NCBI GenBank assembly: GCA_963975935.1
Contig: CAXBIQ010000003.1
Location: 1-64,000, forward strand
Origin: Planktosalinus sp963975935
GTDB taxonomy: Bacteria > Bacteroidota > Bacteroidia > Flavobacteriales > Flavobacteriaceae
DNA: 64,000 nucleotides
Reading direction: 5' to 3'
Part shown: positions 15,374 to 24,286 of the stretch, piece by piece
Layout of the letters: each line of letters begins with the position of its first letter
Numbering within the stretch: the stretch's first letter is position 1
Program-made: the position numbers and the translations under genes
Notes under the pieces: generated by a model
Told to the model about the DNA's origin: nothing
Seen by the model: the letters and a program-made list of their open reading frames with translations, nothing else
Databases searched by the model: none

Positions 15374-17179
15374 ATGTTTTTTAAAAGCAATAGTAGGTAT
15401 GTTTTAGTAGCATGCCTTTTGCTTTGCTTAGAAGTTTGTTTTGCTCAGGACCGGAAAGTGGCAGACAGCCTGAAACTTATTTATGAGGAAGGAAACATAA
15501 CCGGAGTGGATAAACTTGAGCTCCTGCGAAATTTGTCCTTCAATACCGCCAATGATATAGAAGAATCATTAAAGTATGCCCATGAATTAATTGAATTATC
15601 CCGGGAGCGTGAAGATTATATTTATCTCTACAGGGGCTATAGTATAAGAGGGCAGGTGTATCAAAGAAGCGGTAATTTGACGATGGCCCTGGAGTCTTAT
15701 ATAAAAGCCAGTGAAGCGGCTTCACAAATAGAAGATAAATCCTTTGAGGGAGGTGCTTACCTTACCATAGCCGATGTGTATTCCAAAATAGGAAATGCAA
15801 CCAATGCAGAAACCTATTATTCAAAATCCATTGACATTTTAAAAAAAACAAATGATTCGCTCACGCTGGCATCTGCATTATTGAATGCCGGTGACGAAGC
15901 ATTTAAAAATGAATATTTTGACAAAGCCCTGGGTTATTTTGAAGAATCCGGTTTGCTTTTTAAGCAGGTAGACTATCCCATTGGTACAGCATATAACCTG
16001 GGAAATGTGGGTATGGTGTATGCAGAACAGGGCAAGGATGCACTGGCAGAACAACACATCAATGAGGCCTTGGTTTTACTGGAGGAACTGGAAGATTATT
16101 ACCCCATCACGATTTACCTGACTTATATGTCTGATATATACCTAAGGCGAAATAACTATACAAGGGCATTGAACTATGCTCAAAGAAGTCTGGATTTAGC
16201 CACTCAATACAGGTTGAAAGAACAAATCAGCGATGCAAACTTTACACTTTCTGAACTTTATGAAACCGCCGGTAACCAGGAAGCTTCTTTAAAACATTAC
16301 AAAGAATATATCACTTACAGAGACAGTGTCATTAATTTGGAAAACGTGCAGCAGATAGCAGACTTGCGAACAAATTTTGAGGTTTCAAAAAAGCAAATAG
16401 AGGTTGACCTTCTGGAGCAAAAAAGAAAGAACCAACGCATAGTCACTTATGCCATTGCCATTGTATTAGTTTTTATTGCAATTTTAGCCATACTCTGGTA
16501 CAGGCGGTATCTGTTTATCAGGAAAACAAAAAAAATCATCGAGGAAGAACGGGACAAGTCAGACCGTTTGTTGCTCAATATTCTCCCTGAAGACACGGCT
16601 AATGAGTTAAAATTATTTGGAAAAGTAAAAGCAAAGAAACACGATTTTGTGACGGTTTTATTCACAGATTTCAAAGGCTTTACCAGTTATTCTGAAAACC
16701 TGTCACCGGAAACGCTGGTAGAAACCGTTGACTTTTACTTTTCAAAGTTTGACACTATTATAGAAAAGCACGGATTGGAAAAAATCAAGACCATTGGAGA
16801 CGCATATATGTGTGCCGGCGGTTTGAATAAAACTGAAGATGATCATGCTTATAAAATGGTATTGGCAGCAAAAGAAATTACGGACTTTGTTGAGGAAACC
16901 AAAAATAATATAGCCGTTAATGATTTAACTTTTGATATCAGGATAGGTATTAATTCCGGTCCGGTGGTTGCCGGGGTAGTGGGCAGTAAAAAGTTTGCTT
17001 ATGACATTTGGGGCGATACTGTAAATGTTGCTGCCAGAATGGAATCCATGTCAGAACCCGGAAAAATAAATGTTAGTGAGGGTACTTATGAATTAATAAA
17101 AGATAGCTGGACGTGTGAATACCGGGGAGAAATAGAGGTAAAAAACAGAGGCAAGCTAAAAATGTATTTTGTAGTTTAA
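15374..17179 (+). CDS. TPR-sensor class III adenylate cyclase
   Basis: 601 residues. Signal or first membrane helix (YVLVACLLLCLEVCFAQ); periplasmic TPR array about 30-330; coiled segment 330-350; membrane helix about 356-373; class III nucleotide cyclase domain about 425-601. Metal-binding Asp432 (LFTDFKGFT) and Asp476 (TIGDAYM), adenine-selecting Lys472 and Asp544 (FAYDIWG), and transition-state Asn551 and Arg555 (NVAARM) are all in place. The Lys/Asp pair argues for cAMP rather than cGMP production. It is a one-component sensor: the outer TPR domain would sense a protein or peptide and control the cytoplasmic cyclase. It is co-transcribed with the 122-residue protein upstream. No cAMP receptor is visible in the window. 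Confidence 0.9.
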   Translation: MFFKSNSRYVLVACLLLCLEVCFAQDRKVADSLKLIYEEGNITGVDKLELLRNLSFNTANDIEESLKYAHELIELSREREDYIYLYRGYSIRGQVYQRSGNLTMALESYIKASEAASQIEDKSFEGGAYLTIADVYSKIGNATNAETYYSKSIDILKKTNDSLTLASALLNAGDEAFKNEYFDKALGYFEESGLLFKQVDYPIGTAYNLGNVGMVYAEQGKDALAEQHINEALVLLEELEDYYPITIYLTYMSDIYLRRNNYTRALNYAQRSLDLATQYRLKEQISDANFTLSELYETAGNQEASLKHYKEYITYRDSVINLENVQQIADLRTNFEVSKKQIEVDLLEQKRKNQRIVTYAIAIVLVFIAILAILWYRRYLFIRKTKKIIEEERDKSDRLLLNILPEDTANELKLFGKVKAKKHDFVTVLFTDFKGFTSYSENLSPETLVETVDFYFSKFDTIIEKHGLEKIKTIGDAYMCAGGLNKTEDDHAYKMVLAAKEITDFVEETKNNIAVNDLTFDIRIGINSGPVVAGVVGSKKFAYDIWGDTVNVAARMESMSEPGKINVSEGTYELIKDSWTCEYRGEIEVKNRGKLKMYFVV

Positions 17180-17318
17180 AAAAGGATTTAATTTTTGTGA
17201 GTGGAAAGTTGATGTGATTTGGGAAAACCTTTGGAGAATATGAACCCACGTTATACAATAGTGTGGTAATGAGCATTGTTAGGGTTCAAGGTATGTGAAT
17301 ATATATGAGTATCATAAT

Positions 17319-17757
17319 TTATTTCCCACTTTTTTTACGCCATTTATTATACAGACCAAACTGTTCTTCAGTAAGCGTTGTTTCAAAGCTTGCGTCCATA
17401 ATAGTTTGTATTTCTATTTGGGTGAGTCTATGTTGATTCAGGTCTTTCACTTGCTTATTGAACTGATTCTCAAAGAAAAAAATCTGATCCTGACTCATTT
17501 TTAGATGTGTATAGATACCAAGCATTTCCTGATGGGTGCTGTTGTTTAGTTTTGCAACCTTCTTTTTTTTTAGTGGTATCAGGTGAAGGAGGTATTTGTG
17601 GAGTATGTGTATCAGCGGTTTTTATTTCATAAATCAATTCATCAACACTGATGCGGCTGACTTCCTCAGTAGAATTTTCTCTGCTTTCTACATTCAGGCA
17701 CGAAATACATACTATACTTAGCAGGCACATTAATAGAAAATAAGACAACCGTTTCAT
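17319..17757 (-). pseudogene. Lipoprotein gene split by a frameshift at an A9 run
   Basis: The first part (17757 to 17470 as read) begins MKRLSYFLLMCLLSIVCISC, a lipoprotein signal with Cys20, and after Thr61 enters a run of nine A (coding strand, about 17563-17571). The other frame, read from the same run to 17319, continues smoothly (KKKKVAKLNNSTHQEML ... FETTLTEEQFGLYNKW) as a charged helical domain of the kind seen in periplasmic metal-sensor or Spy-like proteins. Loss of one A would restore a single lipoprotein of about 146 residues. As it stands, the first reading frame ends in an unrelated tail. This may be a real mutation, a phase-variable tract or a sequencing error. Confidence 0.65.
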
Positions 17758-17885
17758 AAAAAAATGTTTTAATTAATATTGTATAATATTAACATTATCA
17801 GGGAGATAAACCGACCTCTTTTGCATTTAATCTTAACTCTTTTCGAATTAAGTGTGAATTATATAACATCTTCACATAATTATGT

Positions 17886-17920
17886 AAAAAAATAACGCCC
17901 TGAATTTCTTCAAGGCGTTT
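17886..17920 (-). terminator. Terminator of the fad operon
   Basis: On the minus strand, AACGCC and a short extension pair with GGCGTT (stem 17894-17919), followed by TATTTTTTT. It lies about 27 bp after the fadE stop. Confidence 0.85.
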
Positions 17921-17946
17921 TGTGTTATAGATTGTAAACTGTAGTT

Positions 17947-19752
17947 CTAAAAGGGGTAATTGTTTTCCGCTATCACCTTTTCGGCAATGGTGCGTCGCAG
18001 GGCTATGATATCAGGGTAGTTTGTGTATTTGGTAAAACGTTTTAATCCCATCATCATCATTTTGAGTTCGTCGCCTTCGGCAAAGGAGATAATCCCTGTT
18101 TTGGCAGCGGTGCTAATTTTCTCCACGGCGTGGTAAAGATTCAATTTTGCCATCGCGATTTGCTCTTTTTGTTTGTCTTCTCCAAAGCGCTTGGCGTTCT
18201 TCTCAGCTCTCAATATGGCTGATTCGGCCATATAGATTTCTATAAGGATGTCCGCAGCGTTGAGCAGCAGTTGCTGGTGTTCCTCTATGTCCTGGCCATA
18301 TTTTTTCACGGCACCACCCGCCACCATCAGGAATACTTTTTTGAGTTTGGCAATCATTTCTTTTTCTTCTGCCATCAATTCAGAATAATCGGGCGTGTCA
18401 AAAGAAGGAATGCCCAATAATTCTTCACCAACCGCAGTCGCAGGACCCAACAGGTCTACGTGGCCTTTCATTGCTTTTTTAACGAGCATTCCCACGGCGA
18501 GCATTCTGTTGATTTCGTTGGTGCCCTCATAGATACGTGCAATACGTGCATCACGCCAGGCAGCTTCCATCGGAGTGTCTTTGGAGAAGCCCATCCCGCC
18601 AAAGATCTGGATGCCTTCATCAGAACAGTTCTGGATGTCTTCAGAAACGGCTACTTTAAGAATAGAGCACTCAATAGCGTACTCTTCCACACCTTTTAGC
18701 TCGGCTTCCTGGTGGCCATTGCCATCGGCTTCGCGCATCGCAATGCGGTCTTCGATATTTTTTCCGGCACGGTAAGTAGCACTTTCACCCACATAAGCAG
18801 CGGTAGCCATTTCGGCCAACTTTTGCTTGATGGCACCAAACTGGGCGATGGGGGTTTTAAACTGTACACGCTCGTTGGCATATTTTACAGCGTTTTCAGT
18901 TACACGTCTTTGAGCATCGAGACAAGCGGCCGCCAGTTTAATACGCCCTACATTGAGTGAGTTCATTGCGATTTTGAATCCGCCGTTACGTTCGCCTAAA
19001 AGGTTTTCAGCAGGTATTTTTACATCACTAAAAAACACCTGACGGGTAGAAGACCCGTGAATACCCAGTTTGTGCTCTTCCTCTCCAAAAGTCATTCCTT
19101 CAGCTTTATCGCGTTCCACGATAAAAGCGGTAATGTTTTTGTCATCTTCAATACGTGCAAAAACGATAAAGATACTTGCAAAACCGGCATTGGAAATCCA
19201 CATCTTTTGCCCCGTGATGCTGTAGTGTTTACCGTCTTCTGAAAGGACTGCTTTGGTTTTACCGCTGTTGGCGTCACTACCTGCACCGGGTTCAGTTAAA
19301 CAGTAGGCACCAAACCATTCACCTGTGGCTAACTTGGGAACGTATTTTTGTTTTTGTTCCTCAGTTCCGTATAGCGTAATGGGTAAAGTTCCGATTCCGG
19401 TGTGCGCACCAAAGGCCGTACTAAACGATCCGGTTGCCCCCGAAATGTAGTCACAAACCAACATCGTGGTTACAAATCCCATTCCCAGACCACCATAAGC
19501 TTCAGGTACGGCAATGCCCAGTAAGCCAAGTTCGCCGGCTTTTCGCATCACTTCCTCAGTGAAGTCATAATCCTTTTTTTCAAAGCGCTCTTTGTGTGGC
19601 CATATTTCCCTGTCCACAAACTCTTTCACAGAGTCGCGCATCATCTTTTGTTCCTCACTGAAATCTTCAGGAGTAAATACATCTTCACAGGCGGTTTCTT
19701 TTACTATGAATTGACCGCCTCTTAGTAGTTCTTTATTTGTTTTTGTTTCCAT
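17947..19752 (-). CDS. fadE: Acyl-CoA dehydrogenase
   Basis: 601 residues, the long form with a C-terminal helical extension of about 190 residues, common in Bacteroidota and Firmicutes fad operons. N-terminal domain about 25-145 (QKMMRDSVKEFVDREIW); FAD/substrate-binding middle domain with CLTEPGAGSDANSGKT and GQKMWISNAGFASIFIVFAR (in part); C-terminal helical domain with catalytic Glu in RIYEGTNEINR. It catalyses the first oxidation of beta-oxidation, acyl-CoA to trans-2-enoyl-CoA, with electrons passed to ETF. It is the last gene of marR-fadN-fadA-fadE, an order matching Bacillus fadNAE. The gap to fadA is filled by a four-helix-bundle element. Confidence 0.92.
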   Translation of the reverse strand: METKTNKELLRGGQFIVKETACEDVFTPEDFSEEQKMMRDSVKEFVDREIWPHKERFEKKDYDFTEEVMRKAGELGLLGIAVPEAYGGLGMGFVTTMLVCDYISGATGSFSTAFGAHTGIGTLPITLYGTEEQKQKYVPKLATGEWFGAYCLTEPGAGSDANSGKTKAVLSEDGKHYSITGQKMWISNAGFASIFIVFARIEDDKNITAFIVERDKAEGMTFGEEEHKLGIHGSSTRQVFFSDVKIPAENLLGERNGGFKIAMNSLNVGRIKLAAACLDAQRRVTENAVKYANERVQFKTPIAQFGAIKQKLAEMATAAYVGESATYRAGKNIEDRIAMREADGNGHQEAELKGVEEYAIECSILKVAVSEDIQNCSDEGIQIFGGMGFSKDTPMEAAWRDARIARIYEGTNEINRMLAVGMLVKKAMKGHVDLLGPATAVGEELLGIPSFDTPDYSELMAEEKEMIAKLKKVFLMVAGGAVKKYGQDIEEHQQLLLNAADILIEIYMAESAILRAEKNAKRFGEDKQKEQIAMAKLNLYHAVEKISTAAKTGIISFAEGDELKMMMMGLKRFTKYTNYPDIIALRRTIAEKVIAENNYPF

Positions 19753-19761
19753 AACTTTTTT

Positions 19762-20206
19762 GACTTAGGACTTCAAGACTTAAGACGTAGGACGTTTTAC
19801 TTTTCCAGACCGTCTATAAATTTTGAAATCATTGCTTGAATTTTATTAATTTTTAATTCTAAATGCTTAAAAGTATCTTCTGAAATGTATCCGATTTCAA
19901 ACGAAATGATAAGTTGGGTTTCCCATTCATAGGCTGAACCAAGAGCATTTTCGAGGTATTGTATGAAATGTTTATTTGTACTTCGAGCTGTGCCTTCTGC
20001 TATATTTGAAGGAATCGAAACAGCGGAACGTTGCAATTGACTACTTAAACCATAAACTTCTGATTTTGGAAATATTTTTGTTGTGGCATAGGTTTCTTTT
20101 GCAATTTCTAAACCCTCTCTCCAAATAGTCAGTTTCCTAAAATTATGTGTTGATGCCATTTATTTTTAATTATAAAATCTTGTCTTACGTCTTACGTCTT
20201 GCAGTC
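19762..20206 (-). mobile_element. IVS-like element 1: heptad arms around a four-helix-bundle gene
   Basis: The space between fadA and fadE consists of a left arm (19762-19794) of about 7-bp units (GACTTAA, GACGTAG), the four-helix-bundle gene, and a right arm (20179-20206) of units CTTACGT/CTTGCAG. The arms are inverted: 19769-19794 matches the reverse complement of the right arm at 22 of 26 positions. The right arm starts 6 nt after the fadA stop; the left arm ends 9 nt before the fadE start. In the mRNA the arms would pair and loop out the small gene. The layout recalls 23S rRNA intervening sequences, which carry the same protein family. No transposase is encoded and no target duplication is obvious. 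Confidence 0.65.
19797..20159 (-). CDS. Four-helix-bundle protein (23S rRNA IVS / S23 family)
   Basis: 120 residues. The family signature is complete: FRKLTIWREGLEIAKETY, FPKSEVYGLSSQLQRSAVSIPSNIAEGTAR (in part), NKHFIQYLENALGSAYEWETQL and a final helix. These proteins (PF05635) form pentameric four-helix bundles, are encoded in 23S rRNA intervening sequences, and are related to the Avd subunit of diversity-generating retroelements. The biochemical role of stand-alone members is unknown; they bind nucleic acid in the Avd case. Here the gene sits in sense orientation within the fad operon between two complementary repeat arms. A second, divergent copy lies 1.7 kb away between fadN and fadA. 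No reverse transcriptase is nearby. Confidence 0.92.
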   Translation of the reverse strand: MASTHNFRKLTIWREGLEIAKETYATTKIFPKSEVYGLSSQLQRSAVSIPSNIAEGTARSTNKHFIQYLENALGSAYEWETQLIISFEIGYISEDTFKHLELKINKIQAMISKFIDGLEK

Positions 20207-20212
20207 ATATGT

Positions 20213-21406
20213 CTATCGAAGAAACTCATAAATCCCAGCCGCTCCCTGTCCGGTTCCCACACACATCGTCACCATACCATACTTCCCGTTGAGGTTGCGT
20301 TTGCGCATTTCGTCAAAGAGTTGAACCGAAAGCTTTCCTCCGGTGCATCCCAGTGGGTGACCCAGGGCGATTGCGCCTCCGTTGACGTTTACGATATCCT
20401 GATTTAAGCCCAGCTCACGAATGACCGCCAGCGACTGCGAAGCAAAGGCTTCATTGAGTTCGATTAACGAAATGTCATCTTGTTTGAGTCCGGCTAAAGC
20501 AACAGCTTTTGGAATGGCCTTTACAGGACCAATACCCATAATGCGGGGTTCCACACCTACGGCGGCATAACTCACGAGGCGGGCGATGGGCTCCAGGTTG
20601 AGTTCTTTCACCATTTCTTCACTCATCACGATTGCAAAAGCGGCACCGTCACTCATTTGTGAGGAGTTTCCGGCAGTGACACTTCCGCCCTCGGCGAACA
20701 CGGGTCGCAGCCTTGCTAAAGCTTCCTTGTTGGTATCGGCTCTTGGGCCTTCGTCTTGTTCTACGGTGTAGTTTTTTGTTTCCTTTTTGCCTTTGGCATT
20801 GACAAAGGTATGTTCGATCTCGATGGGAACAATCTGGTCTTTAAAGCGGTTTTCAGATTGTGCTTTTAGTGCTTTTTGATGGGAGTTGAAGGCAAATTCG
20901 TCCTGGTCCTCACGGGACACCTTGTACTTTTCGGCAACGGCTTCAGCGGTGAGTCCCATACCCCAGTAGTAATCCTGGTTGCCTTCTTTGGCGACTTTAT
21001 AATCAGGAACGGGCTTGTAACCTCCCATTGGGATGTAACTCATGCTTTCTGCTCCACCTGCAATGATACAATCGGCCATACCGTTTTGGATTTTTGCAGT
21101 TGCGGTGGCGATGGTTTCCAGTCCGGATGCACAGTAGCGGTTTACGGTCATCCCGGGAACGTCTACGGTGTCCAATCCCATCAGGGAGATAAGGCGCCCC
21201 ATATTAAGGCCTTGTTCGGCTTCGGGCATGGCGTTGCCCACGATGACGTCGTCAATGCGTGTTTTATCCAGTTGCGGCAGTTTCTCCATCATAAACCGGA
21301 TGGTTTCTGCTGCGAGTTCGTCAGGTCGCTTAAAGCGAAAGAGTCCGCGTGGTGCTTTGCCCACGGCGGTTCGGTATGCTTGTACGATGTATGCTGTTCT
21401 TTTCAT
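20213..21406 (-). CDS. fadA: Acetyl-CoA C-acyltransferase (thiolase)
   Basis: 397 residues, standard thiolase length. The nucleophile is Cys92 in VNRYCASGLETI; the catalytic His and second Cys lie in GHPLGCTGG and MVTMCVGTGQGAAGIY. NEAFASQ is the thiolase motif of the third conserved block. It cleaves 3-ketoacyl-CoA with CoA to give acetyl-CoA and a shortened acyl-CoA, the last step of beta-oxidation. It follows fadN and precedes fadE, as in Bacillus fadNAE. Its start codon is overlapped by the last bases of the left arm of element 2, so the 5' untranslated region between fadN and fadA is wholly element sequence. Confidence 0.94.
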   Translation of the reverse strand: MKRTAYIVQAYRTAVGKAPRGLFRFKRPDELAAETIRFMMEKLPQLDKTRIDDVIVGNAMPEAEQGLNMGRLISLMGLDTVDVPGMTVNRYCASGLETIATATAKIQNGMADCIIAGGAESMSYIPMGGYKPVPDYKVAKEGNQDYYWGMGLTAEAVAEKYKVSREDQDEFAFNSHQKALKAQSENRFKDQIVPIEIEHTFVNAKGKKETKNYTVEQDEGPRADTNKEALARLRPVFAEGGSVTAGNSSQMSDGAAFAIVMSEEMVKELNLEPIARLVSYAAVGVEPRIMGIGPVKAIPKAVALAGLKQDDISLIELNEAFASQSLAVIRELGLNQDIVNVNGGAIALGHPLGCTGGKLSVQLFDEMRKRNLNGKYGMVTMCVGTGQGAAGIYEFLR

Positions 21407-21878
21407 GTATATTGTATTTTGTATAGTGTATAATGTTGGTGATGAAAATTTAAGTTATACAGTTAGAGTTGATTGCAGTTTAATAATCATATTTTGTATG
21501 TGTTGAACTTCACTTTCTAATTTTTGAAAATCCTCTTCAAGAATGTAATTTAGGTTTTTACAAATAATGAGTTGTGTTTCATATTCAAAAGCTGAACCTA
21601 AAGCTACTCCGAGGAAATTTGCAAAATCTTTATTTGTCTTTCTTCCGCATCCTTCAGCAATGTTTGAAGAAATGGGAATTGATGATCGTCTGATTTGAGA
21701 CGTCAACCCGTAAACTTCTTCTTTAGGAAATTCACGAGTTTTAATATAGGTATCTGTAACTAGCTCCATTGATTTTTGCCAAACTTTTAGTTCTTTAAAA
21801 TAATTCATTTCTTTTCAGTTTATTAGAATGAACATAGACATCAAATTCAGTATACAGTATACAATCTACATTATACAT
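21405..21878 (-). mobile_element. IVS-like element 2: heptad arms around a four-helix-bundle gene
   Basis: The fadN-fadA gap is bounded by arms with a 7-bp period: left 21405-21435 (units TGTATAT, TGTATAG) and right 21848-21878. The left arm and the reverse complement of the right arm agree at 26 of 31 positions. The right arm begins at the fadN stop codon (TAA at 21878-21880, sharing a base) and the left arm ends inside the fadA start codon. The unit sequence differs completely from element 1 (TGTATAx against GACxTAx), yet in both cases the two arms match each other, so arm pairs appear to be maintained or created together. Confidence 0.65.
21455..21808 (-). CDS. Four-helix-bundle protein (23S rRNA IVS / S23 family)
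   Basis: 117 residues, paralogue of the protein at 19797-20159. Shared landmarks: LKVWQKSMELVTDTY, FPKEEVYGLTSQIRRSSIPI, SSNIAEGCGRKTNKDF and ALGSAFEYETQLII. Identity between the two is moderate (roughly 40-45% by eye), so they were not produced by a recent duplication. It has no signal peptide and is predicted to be cytoplasmic and all-helical. It is encoded in the sense direction between fadN and fadA inside its own pair of complementary arms. It may act on the element RNA or DNA, or be a passenger; the sequence does not decide. Confidence 0.92.
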   Translation of the reverse strand: MNYFKELKVWQKSMELVTDTYIKTREFPKEEVYGLTSQIRRSSIPISSNIAEGCGRKTNKDFANFLGVALGSAFEYETQLIICKNLNYILEEDFQKLESEVQHIQNMIIKLQSTLTV

Positions 21879-24286
21879 TAATTCCTCAAAGGTTTCCCCG
21901 TCTTCAGCATATGCTGTATGCGTTCCAGTGTTTTTCTTTCGGTACAGAGTGACAGGAAGGCTTCGCGTTCCAGGTCGAGGAGGTAGCGTTCGCTCACCAG
22001 TGTTGCTTCTGAAAGGTCTCCACCTGCCATGACATAAGCGAGTTTATCAGCGATTTTTCTGTCGTGCTCGCTGATGTAGTTCCCGGCTACCATCTGGTCT
22101 GTTCCTACTAAGAACATCCCCAGAGCTTGTTTGCCCAACACTTTAATATCTGTACGTTCAATAGGCTTGGTGTAACCGGCTTCTGCGAGTAAAAGGGCGT
22201 GCTTTTTCGCTTCAGCGAGCTGGCGGTCTTTGTTGACAACCACGATGTCTTTTCCTTTTTGCAGGATGCCAAGATCAAAAGCTTCATAAGCCGAAGTCGC
22301 TACTTTTGCCATCCCGATGGTTAGGAAGTATTCACGTAGCACGTTTAACTCCACATCGTCTTTTTTGAAAGTGTCTGCGGCACGTACGGTCATTTCTTTG
22401 GACCCGGCTCCTCCGGGGATGACCCCGACGCCAAATTCCACCAAACCGATGTAGGTTTCGGCGGCAGCTACTACTTTATCGGCGTGCATGCTCATTTCGC
22501 AGGCACCGCCCAGAGACATACCGTGGGGAGCTACAATCACCGGAATGGAGGAGTAGCGCACCCGCATAATGGTGTCCTGGAAGTATTTGATAGCCATATT
22601 GAGTTCATCATATTCCTGCTCTGCCGCCATCATAAAAATCATTCCAATGTTGGCACCCACAGAGAAATTGGAAGCCTGGTTGCCAATCACGAGTCCGTTA
22701 TATTCTTTTTCAGCCAGGTCTATGGCTTTGTTGATGCCGGCGAGCACGCCTTCACCAATGGTGTTCATCTTAGAGTTGAACTCCAGGTTGATGATGCCAT
22801 CACCCAAATCTTGTATGGACGCTTCTTTGTTGCTCCATACTTTTTTGCTTTCGCGGATGTTGTTCAGGATAATAAAGGCGTCCTGACCGGGGACTTTGGT
22901 TTGTTTTTTTGATGGGATATCATAATAATAGGTAGCTCCATCTTTTACAGTGTAAAATGTTTTATTACCTGAAGCCAGCATTTCATTTACCCAGTCTGCT
23001 GCCTGAAGTCCTTCTGCTTTGATGAGCTCGAGTCCTTTTTCCACTCCTATGGAATCCCAGATTTCAAACGGACCGTTTTCCCAGCCGAAACCGGCTTTCA
23101 TCGCGTCGTCTATTTTGTAGAGCTCGTCTGATATTTCAGGGATTCGGTTGGAAACGTAAGCAAACATTCCTGCAAAGTTCTTGCGGTAGAATTCCCCTGC
23201 CTTGTCATCACCATCCACCAATACCGGAAAGCGGTCAATGGGCTTGTCGATGGTTTTGGTTTTTTCTAGTGTGGCAAAGTTTGCTTTTTTGGTTGACTGG
23301 TATTCCAGCGTGTTGAGGTTTAACTCTTTGATTTCGCTGCTGCCATCGTCATTCTTTATTTTTTTGTAGAACCCCTGACCGGTTTTGCTTCCCAGCCATT
23401 TGTTTTCTACCATTTTTTCAATGAAATCCGGTAGTTTAAAGAGGTCGTGGGCTTCGTCTTCTTTACAGTTTTCGTAAATTCCATTGGCCACATGAACCAA
23501 CGTATCCAATCCAACCACATCCACTGTGCGGAAGGTAGCCGATTTTGGACGACCTATAACAGGACCGGTGAGTTTATCGACTTCGGTGACAGTGAGTCCC
23601 ATTTCTTTTACCTGATGAAACAGGCTTTGGATCCCAAATATCCCGACACGGTTTCCGATAAAGGCGGGGGTATCTTTGGCAAGTACTGAGGTTTTCCCAA
23701 GGAACTTTTCGCCGTATTCATTGAGGAAGTCCAGTACCTCCTGAGAAGTATCCGGTCCGGGAATGATTTCAAAGAGTTTTAAATAGCGTGGCGGGTTGAA
23801 AAAGTGGGTTCCGCAGAAGTGCTTTTTGAAGTCCTCACTTCGGCCTTCATTCATAAACTTGATGGGAATACCCGAAGTATTTGAAGTGATGAGTGTGCCC
23901 GGCGTGCGGTGTTTTTCCAGATTGTCAAACACTTGTTTTTTGATGTCCAGGCGCTCGATGACCACTTCGATGATCCAGTCAACTTCTTTCACTTTAGCGA
24001 TGTCGTCTTCCAGGTTACCCGTAGTGATGCGGTTTACAAAACTCTTGTGATAAACCGGAGAGGGTTTTGATTTGACAGCACTTTGCAGCGACTCGTTCAC
24101 AATGCGGTTGCGCACGGCTTTGTCTTCAAGGGTCAGTCCTTTTTTCTTTTCGGTGTCATTCAGTTCCCGCGGAACGATGTCAAGCAAAAGCACTTCCACG
24201 CCAATATTGGCAAAGTGCAGTGCAATACCGCTTCCCATAATTCCGGAGCCGACGACGGCTACTTTGTTAATTCTACGTTTACTCAT
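21878..24286 (-). CDS. fadN: 3-hydroxyacyl-CoA dehydrogenase / enoyl-CoA hydratase
   Basis: 802 residues with FadN domain order (dehydrogenase first, hydratase last), opposite to E. coli FadB. The NAD-binding Rossmann motif is GSGIMGSG at residues 13-20. The dehydrogenase core includes VIERLDIKKQVF, TSNTSGIPI and FCGTHFFNPPRYLKLFEII (in part). A second dehydrogenase C-terminal domain covers about 360-470. The crotonase-type hydratase lies at about 490-720, with VIGNQASNFSVGANIG and APHGMSLGGACEMSMHAD for the oxyanion hole. It performs the two middle steps of beta-oxidation. The start overlaps the marR stop by 8 bp, so translation is coupled to the regulator. Confidence 0.94.
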   Translation of the reverse strand: MSKRRINKVAVVGSGIMGSGIALHFANIGVEVLLLDIVPRELNDTEKKKGLTLEDKAVRNRIVNESLQSAVKSKPSPVYHKSFVNRITTGNLEDDIAKVKEVDWIIEVVIERLDIKKQVFDNLEKHRTPGTLITSNTSGIPIKFMNEGRSEDFKKHFCGTHFFNPPRYLKLFEIIPGPDTSQEVLDFLNEYGEKFLGKTSVLAKDTPAFIGNRVGIFGIQSLFHQVKEMGLTVTEVDKLTGPVIGRPKSATFRTVDVVGLDTLVHVANGIYENCKEDEAHDLFKLPDFIEKMVENKWLGSKTGQGFYKKIKNDDGSSEIKELNLNTLEYQSTKKANFATLEKTKTIDKPIDRFPVLVDGDDKAGEFYRKNFAGMFAYVSNRIPEISDELYKIDDAMKAGFGWENGPFEIWDSIGVEKGLELIKAEGLQAADWVNEMLASGNKTFYTVKDGATYYYDIPSKKQTKVPGQDAFIILNNIRESKKVWSNKEASIQDLGDGIINLEFNSKMNTIGEGVLAGINKAIDLAEKEYNGLVIGNQASNFSVGANIGMIFMMAAEQEYDELNMAIKYFQDTIMRVRYSSIPVIVAPHGMSLGGACEMSMHADKVVAAAETYIGLVEFGVGVIPGGAGSKEMTVRAADTFKKDDVELNVLREYFLTIGMAKVATSAYEAFDLGILQKGKDIVVVNKDRQLAEAKKHALLLAEAGYTKPIERTDIKVLGKQALGMFLVGTDQMVAGNYISEHDRKIADKLAYVMAGGDLSEATLVSERYLLDLEREAFLSLCTERKTLERIQHMLKTGKPLRN

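Noticed and set aside
19762..21878. Diversity-generating retroelement, because the four-helix-bundle proteins resemble Avd
   Set aside because: No reverse transcriptase, template repeat or variable repeat with adenine-specific differences in the window.
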